Assembly (NCBI RefSeq): GCF_051297175.1
Contig: NZ_JBINNY010000001.1
Span: 1,612,001 to 1,676,000, forward strand
Source: Dryocola sp051297175
GTDB lineage: Bacteria; Pseudomonadota; Gammaproteobacteria; Enterobacterales; Enterobacteriaceae
Length of the DNA stretch: 64,000 nucleotides
Reading direction: 5' to 3'
Shown: positions 61,585 through 64,000 of the stretch, one piece after another
Layout: every line of letters begins with the position of its first letter
How positions within the stretch are numbered: the stretch's first letter is position 1
Translations under genes and position numbers: made by a program
Notes under the pieces: model-generated
Databases searched by the model: none
What the model was told of the DNA's origin: nothing
The model's input: only the letters and a program-made list of their open reading frames with translations

Positions 61585-62007
61585 TCAAACCACAAAATGC
61601 ATCAAAAAATACTCCCCGTCCGGCCCGTCGCCCCGCGCTTCAATCTTCCAGCCGTGCCGCTGGTAAAACGCCACCGCACGTTCGTTCTTCACCAGGCATT
61701 TCAACGCCCCGGTGCTGCTGAACGCCGACTGAACCTTCTCTAACAGCGCCTGCCCGACGCCGCGCCCGGCGTGCTCCGGCGCGACAAACAGGTTGTGCAG
61801 GAAGTTATCATTAACCCACACGGACGCAAACCCGAGCCGGTGCCCGTCGTCTTCCGCCACCCAGATTTGTTCGTCTTTGGTTGCCTCATCAAAATCTTCC
61901 AGCCGCCAGTCGCTGCCGTCCAGCCACGGCCAGGCCTCGCGTCGGGCATGCAGATACAGGGTTCTTAAAAAGGGACGGTCGCTTTCGGTCCACGGACGAA
62001 TTAACAC
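61585..62007 (-). CDS. GNAT-family N-acetyltransferase
   Basis: A 140-residue cytosolic acetyltransferase-like protein. The acetyl-CoA motif A is NLFVAPEHAGRGVGQALLE, and motif B ends AVAFYQRHGWK. The substrate is unknown. Translation must start at the GTG at 62007, because the nearby ATG at 62012 is out of frame and hits a stop after three codons. GGAAGGA stands the right distance upstream of the GTG. It stands alone between mrp and yehS, on the opposite strand to both. Confidence 0.85.
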   Translation of the reverse strand: MLIRPWTESDRPFLRTLYLHARREAWPWLDGSDWRLEDFDEATKDEQIWVAEDDGHRLGFASVWVNDNFLHNLFVAPEHAGRGVGQALLEKVQSAFSSTGALKCLVKNERAVAFYQRHGWKIEARGDGPDGEYFLMHFVV

Positions 62008-62170
62008 AGCATATTCCTTCCAGTTTTAGCAAAATCGCATAGCATTTTAGGCGGGCAGGTCTAAGCGTCAGCGATGTTTTTTCAGTGCCGTCTTCATTAC
62101 AAATCCTGTGCACGGCCCAAGAACGCTATATACTGCCCGCTTTTCGAAAGTTGAACGAGAGATCGACACC

Positions 62171-62638
62171 ATGATGAATAACGACGTATTACGCAGCGTG
62201 CGCTACATGCTGAACCTGAACAACGATGACATGGTGAAAATTTTCGCCCTGACGGATACCGCGGTTACCCCAGAGCAAATCGTCACCTGGACGAAGAAAG
62301 AAGACGAAGAGAACTTCAAGCTCTGCCCGGATATCCTGATGGCAAACTTCTTAAACGGTCTGATTTACTTCAAGCGCGGCAAAGACGAAGACCGCCCTGC
62401 GCCAAAAATCGAACGTAAGATGACCAACAACATCATCCTGAAAAAGCTGCGTATTGCGTTTGATTTGAAAAGCGACGACGTGCTGGAAATCCTGACCGCG
62501 CAAGAGTTCCGCATCTCCATGCCGGAAATCACCGCCATGATGCGCGCGCCGGAAAACAAAAACTTCCGCGAGTGCGGCGACCAGTTCCTGCGCTATTTCC
62601 TGCGTGGCCTTACCGCGCGTTTGCAGAAGAAGCCATAG
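62171..62638 (+). CDS. yehS: DUF1456 protein YehS
   Basis: A 155-residue cytosolic protein of unknown function, matching E. coli YehS (156 aa). It consists of two DUF1456 repeats, starting DVLRSVRYMLNLNNDDMVKIF and ILKKLRIAFDLKSDDVLEIL. The ATG at 62171 (MMNNDV) follows GAGAG. Earlier in-frame starts, from 62108, are rejected. Three REP-like palindromes follow the stop. Confidence 0.92.
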   Translation: MMNNDVLRSVRYMLNLNNDDMVKIFALTDTAVTPEQIVTWTKKEDEENFKLCPDILMANFLNGLIYFKRGKDEDRPAPKIERKMTNNIILKKLRIAFDLKSDDVLEILTAQEFRISMPEITAMMRAPENKNFRECGDQFLRYFLRGLTARLQKKP

Positions 62639-62656
62639 TTTCGCATCGGTGATTGC

Positions 62657-62682
62657 GGTGGATGGCGCTGCGCTTATCCACC
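62657..62682. repeat. REP-like palindrome (first of three)
   Basis: GGTGGAT and ATCCACC arms around GGCGCTGCGCTT, 19 bases after the yehS stop. It is identical in core to the next copy. Confidence 0.75.
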
Positions 62683-62725
62683 CTACAGACATCCACCGTG
62701 GCATGCCCACGCAGTCATATTTTGC

Positions 62726-62751
62726 GGTGGATGGCGCTGCGCTTATCCACC
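62726..62751. repeat. REP-like palindrome (second of three)
   Basis: Same orientation and core as the copy at 62657. The shared sequence extends a few bases beyond both arms. Confidence 0.75.
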
Positions 62752-62797
62752 CTACAAACATTCACCACACCAAACCAACAGTGTCATATTCTCGTAG

Positions 62798-62823
62798 GTC
62801 GGATAAGCGCAGCGCCATCCGAC
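62798..62823. repeat. REP-like palindrome (third of three)
   Basis: GTCGGAT and ATCCGAC arms around AAGCGCAGCGCC, in the opposite orientation to the first two. The 208-base yehS-xdhC gap holds little else. Confidence 0.75.
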
Positions 62824-62846
62824 GTCCCGGCCCGGCGATAAAAAAT

Positions 62847-63824
62847 CTATCCCCGCGCCTCGTTTTTTCGCTTAACGATATCCGCCATCACCGCCAGCGC
62901 AATCTCCGCTGGCGTTTTGCTGCCTAACGGCAGGCCAATCGGCGCCTGGATTCTTTTTAGCTGCGCGGGGCTTAGCTCCGCGATATTCTCCAGCCGCTCG
63001 AGCCGCCGCGCGCTGTTTCTGTGCGACCCCATCACGCCGATATAAAACGCCGGGGTATTCACCGCCTCCATCATCGTCAAATCGTCCATGCGCGGATCGT
63101 GGGTGAGGGCGACGATGGCGGTGTTGGCGTGGCACGAGCGCTGCTCGAGATAGTTGGCCGGGAACTGCTTGAGAAGCGTGACCCCTGGCCTGAGCTGCTG
63201 GGCGAAATTCTCTAACGCTTCGGGACGGTTCTCGCAAACAACGACCTCAAAGCCCAGCGTATGGGCGAAGTCCGCGCAGTAAAGCGCAACGCTTGAAAGC
63301 CCGGCAATCAGCAGGCGCGGCGCGGCGGCGACGTGCAGCGTCACGCTATTACCGCTGATATCGACCTGGGTAATATCCGCAAAATCCGTCACCTCCAGGT
63401 GGCGGCACGGCTGCCCGATCTCCAGACGTTTCTGTAGCGCAAAATGCCCGTTCAGCGCTTCGGCCATTTTTTGCAGATAGCGGATGCTCTGTTCGCCCGC
63501 GGGAAGGTGTTCCACCAGAATATCCAGCACGCCGCCGCACGGCAGCGCAATGCCCGGCTCGAGGCCGCCTTCGCCGTAGCGCACGATCTGGCTTGCCGCG
63601 CGGTATTCGCCGTTGCCAATGCGCGCGATAAAATCATCTTCAACGCAGCCGCCTGAAAGCGAGCCGCAGAAAAGCCGATCGTCCACCGCCGCCATCAGCG
63701 CGCCCGGCGAGCGGGGCGATGAACCGTAGGTTTTCAGAACCGTACACAGCCAGACCGGCCGCGTCTCCAGCCAGCTCAACGCCTGGCGAATCACGCTGAT
63801 ATCAAGATGCTGCATAGTCGTCAT
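62847..63824 (-). CDS. XdhC/CoxI-family molybdenum-cofactor maturation protein
   Basis: A 325-residue cytosolic protein of the XdhC/CoxI family (E. coli relative PaoD/YagQ). Such proteins hold and sulfurate molybdenum cofactor and deliver it to xanthine-dehydrogenase-type enzymes. The N-terminal domain has GSSPRSPGALMAA and GSLSGGCVEDDF. The C-terminal Rossmann domain (from about residue 165) has TIAVVALTHDPRMDD-like TAIVALTHDPRMDD and YIGVMGSHRNSARR. The ATG at 63824 follows AGAGAG. It overlaps the 3' end of the upstream mocA-like gene. No molybdo-enzyme gene is inside the window. Confidence 0.87.
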   Translation of the reverse strand: MTTMQHLDISVIRQALSWLETRPVWLCTVLKTYGSSPRSPGALMAAVDDRLFCGSLSGGCVEDDFIARIGNGEYRAASQIVRYGEGGLEPGIALPCGGVLDILVEHLPAGEQSIRYLQKMAEALNGHFALQKRLEIGQPCRHLEVTDFADITQVDISGNSVTLHVAAAPRLLIAGLSSVALYCADFAHTLGFEVVVCENRPEALENFAQQLRPGVTLLKQFPANYLEQRSCHANTAIVALTHDPRMDDLTMMEAVNTPAFYIGVMGSHRNSARRLERLENIAELSPAQLKRIQAPIGLPLGSKTPAEIALAVMADIVKRKNEARG

Positions 63825-64000
63825 TACTCTCTGAAAATAGCTGCGACGGGAGGTCGATATCCCGCAGCAACGCTGAATTATCGAAATCGATGAAGCGCAC
63901 CGGCTGCCCGCGCAGCAGCTCGCGCGCGCCGCTGTCGCCGGTTAACGCGACAAGCTTATCGCGCCAGGCCGATGAAAAGCCGACCGGATGGCCGGGCTGC
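63802..64000 (-). CDS. MocA-like molybdenum cofactor nucleotidyltransferase, C-terminal part
   Basis: About 65 codons open to the window edge, ending with TGA at 63802-63804 inside the start of the XdhC gene (overlap 23 bases). The segment QPGHPVGFSSAWRDKLVAL followed by TGDSGARELL fits the C-terminal region of MocA/MobA-like NTP transferases that attach a nucleotide to molybdenum cofactor (GHPV and GD-GAR motifs). Pairing with XdhC supports this. The N-terminus with the nucleotide-binding loop is outside the window. Confidence 0.7.
   Translation of the reverse strand, partial: QPGHPVGFSSAWRDKLVALTGDSGARELLRGQPVRFIDFDNSALLRDIDLPSQLFSESNDDYAAS

Overview
The window is chromosomal DNA of a GC-rich member of the Enterobacteriaceae. 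Nearly every core gene (fruK-fruA, nfo, yeiH-yeiE, lysP, cirA, yeiG, folE-yeiB, galS-mglBAC, sanA, cdd, yohJK, ldtB, ybiT, moeAB, iaaA-gsiABCD, rimO, bssR, yliI, gstB, dacC, deoR, ybjG, mdfA, metG, mrp, yehS) has an E. coli counterpart of almost the same length, recognised from remembered sequence. The genus cannot be fixed from the sequence alone. I see no prophage, insertion sequence, CRISPR array, tRNA or rRNA.

Layout. 1-25.3 kb follows the E. coli 47-48 min region: fructose PTS, a two-gene shikimate/3-dehydroshikimate pair, nfo, the divergent yeiH/yeiE pair, lysP, a Fur-box-headed FecCD-type ABC pair joined to cirA, yeiG, an MFS gene, folE-yeiB, galS and the galactose importer mglBAC, sanA, cdd and yohJK. 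25.4-58.0 kb follows the E. coli 18 min region from ldtB to mdfA, with two stretches of non-core genes. The first, 28.3-38.7 kb, holds a GH31 glycosidase/MFS/LacI locus and a Fur-box-controlled operon chaN-tonB-receptor-YncE. The second, 49.1-50.6 kb, holds two lipoprotein genes. 58.1-62.6 kb returns to the 47 min region (metG, mrp, yehS). The end, 62.8-64 kb, has an xdhC-mocA pair for molybdenum-cofactor insertion, cut by the window edge.

How the genes work together. Two iron/haem-type modules carry recognisable Fur sites: the ABC-cirA operon, which lacks a substrate-binding protein, and the chaN-tonB-receptor-YncE operon, which has its own TonB. Sugar uptake is represented by FruA, MglBAC under GalS and CRP, and the GH31/MFS pair under a LacI-type regulator. 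Peptide and glutathione use is covered by iaaA-gsiABCD. Envelope functions include LdtB, DacC, SanA, YbjG and a second PAP2 phosphatase that share a PmrA-type promoter.

Intergenic DNA is short (no gene-free gap exceeds 300 bases) and rich in two repeat families. One is REP-like palindromes of the form GGTGGAT/ATCCACC or GTCGGAT/ATCCGAC. The other is C/T-rich hairpin elements with CCCTCACCC/GGGTGAGGG ends, one of which splits the gsi operon between gsiB and gsiC.
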